Origin: Lentisphaeria bacterium
Lineage (GTDB): Bacteria > Verrucomicrobiota > Lentisphaeria > Victivallales > Victivallaceae
DNA length: 51,864 bases
Reading direction: 5' to 3'
Assembly (NCBI GenBank): GCA_022768375.1
Contig: JALEMG010000017.1
Coordinates: 1-51,864 of the forward strand
The notes under the pieces were generated by a model. That model was not told the origin of the DNA, made no database searches, and worked only from the letters and a program-made list of their open reading frames with translations. A program made the translations under genes and the position numbers. This document shows positions 51,097 to 51,864 of this stretch, piece by piece (position 1 is the first letter of the stretch; each line of letters begins with the position of its first letter).

Positions 51097-51864
51097 TCAC
51101 CAGAATTTGTGGGCGAACTCCGGTTCTGGGAGTTCGCCAAGCTGGTGATATAAGCACACTTTTGCAATTTTGAGCGTCCGAAATCCGAACGATTTTCTGA
51201 TAGTCAGATTTATTTTCCTGTTCAATCCCTCGACAATTCCGCTGTTGAACTGTTTTTTTGCCCTGAAATAATTCAAGATCAAAAGACGATGAGCAGTCAA
51301 CATTTTTGCAAGGTCTTTCATTGGTTCAATCCGGCTAAAAGTTGCGGCATGACACCACTGGTCAAGAAACTTTCCCGCCCATCCCGGCGAACGATAATCC
51401 CAAAGCTTTTGAAATTGTTCTCGCAACAGGTATGCTTTTACCGTCCGCAGATTCATCTTCAAGAGTTTATTGAGTTTGAAACCTTGCTTTTCTGTCAAGT
51501 TTTCTCGGCGTTTCAGAAAGCACCAACGAGTTTTGGACAGGAGCGGAGGTTGTTTTGCTTGACGCAAACGCTTTGCCTCGTCCGCCCGAACTTTATCAAG
51601 AGCCTTTCCGAATTTTTGCATGATATGAAAGCGGTCAAGCACGTTGATTGCCTGAGGTAAATGTTTGGCAATCATCTTCAAATACGGCTTCCACATATCC
51701 GAGCAAATCACCTTGATTTGAGCAGAAAAGTCAGCTTTCCACATTGCCATATCTGCAAAAAACGATGACATGGTTCCTTGCGTTCGATTTTCTCCGATCC
51801 AAAGCAACCGGCGTGCTCCGGGATCAATTTGGTAGACCAGTGTCAAATAGTTGTGCCCTTTATG
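51097..51864 (-). CDS. ISL3-family transposase (5' end cut by window edge)
   Basis: The C-terminal 256 codons of a DDE transposase. The frame is open through the right edge (K-G-H-N-Y-L-T-L-V-Y-Q-I-D). Family motifs are V-I-C-S-D-M-W-K-P-Y, I-N-V-L-D-R-F-H-I-M-Q-K-F and S-G-I-V-E-G-L-N-R-K-I-N with the last acidic residue, ending H-Q-L-G-E-L-P-E-P. No frameshift or stop is seen, so the copy may be intact. Base use is clearly AT-richer than neighbouring genes, indicating recent arrival from another background. Confidence 0.9.
   Translation of the reverse strand, partial: HKGHNYLTLVYQIDPGARRLLWIGENRTQGTMSSFFADMAMWKADFSAQIKVICSDMWKPYLKMIAKHLPQAINVLDRFHIMQKFGKALDKVRADEAKRLRQAKQPPLLSKTRWCFLKRRENLTEKQGFKLNKLLKMNLRTVKAYLLREQFQKLWDYRSPGWAGKFLDQWCHAATFSRIEPMKDLAKMLTAHRLLILNYFRAKKQFNSGIVEGLNRKINLTIRKSFGFRTLKIAKVCLYHQLGELPEPEFAHKFW

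Overview
The window is GC-rich bacterial chromosome with short gaps, many 4-bp ATGA gene overlaps and good Shine-Dalgarno sites. Several features point to the Planctomycetes-Verrucomicrobia-Chlamydiae group, most likely Lentisphaerota (Victivallis-like). These are a prepilin-like protein with an H-X9-DG motif (16435-17103), a membrane Ser/Thr kinase with a Cache sensor, a MurB-Ddl fusion and multi-membrane-span SPFH proteins. This placement is an inference from gene content, not from a marker-gene tree. Most promoters I could find share one form: TTGnnn, exactly 17 nt, then TATATT or a close variant.

Layout. 1-6548 (+, with one divergent AraC regulator): a Gfo/Idh/MocA oxidoreductase, a NagB-like sugar-phosphate isomerase and an amidohydrolase, which read as a small sugar-catabolism locus, then the kinase. 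6549-7056: repeats and hairpins. 7057-10632 (+): a Tat-exported aldo/keto reductase with two ferredoxin-like clusters, a receiver-only response regulator, an HNH nuclease and PutP. 10646-15781 (-): an operon nadB > pcnB > GHL10 glycoside hydrolase-like > DUF89. 15948-16022: tRNA-Asn(GTT). 16435-35657 is 19 kb entirely on the minus strand. In order of transcription from the right it holds an SH3-domain secreted protein; a tight seven-gene block (7-TM HflK-like SPFH, HflC, a third SPFH protein, metal P-type ATPase, ABC ATPase, ABC permease, membrane-anchored helical protein); CNNM/CBS, rpe, a small membrane protein, hisI and a murB-ddl fusion; then aconitase and the pilin-like protein.

35736-51035 is mixed: tyrosine recombinase and hrpB; nadE with an apparently dead glutaminase site; a bacterial tyrosine autokinase with a Gly-Tyr repeat tail and its PHP-type phosphatase (capsule/exopolysaccharide control); an InaA/WaaP-like kinase lacking the usual catalytic Asp; two tandem secreted proteins sharing a domain, the larger also carrying a beta-helix; and a PTS-EIIA/CBS protein paired with an SLC13/ArsB-type permease. 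An ISL3-family transposase, AT-richer than the rest, runs off the right edge.

The best candidate for an undescribed system is the seven-gene SPFH / P-type ATPase / ABC exporter block (24451-34784). Second is a family of palindromic intergenic repeats (6501, 16062 and 24141, with a companion terminator-like element at 24373 and 47925), one copy of which supplies the stop codon of the kinase gene. No rRNA, CRISPR array, prophage or replication origin was seen.
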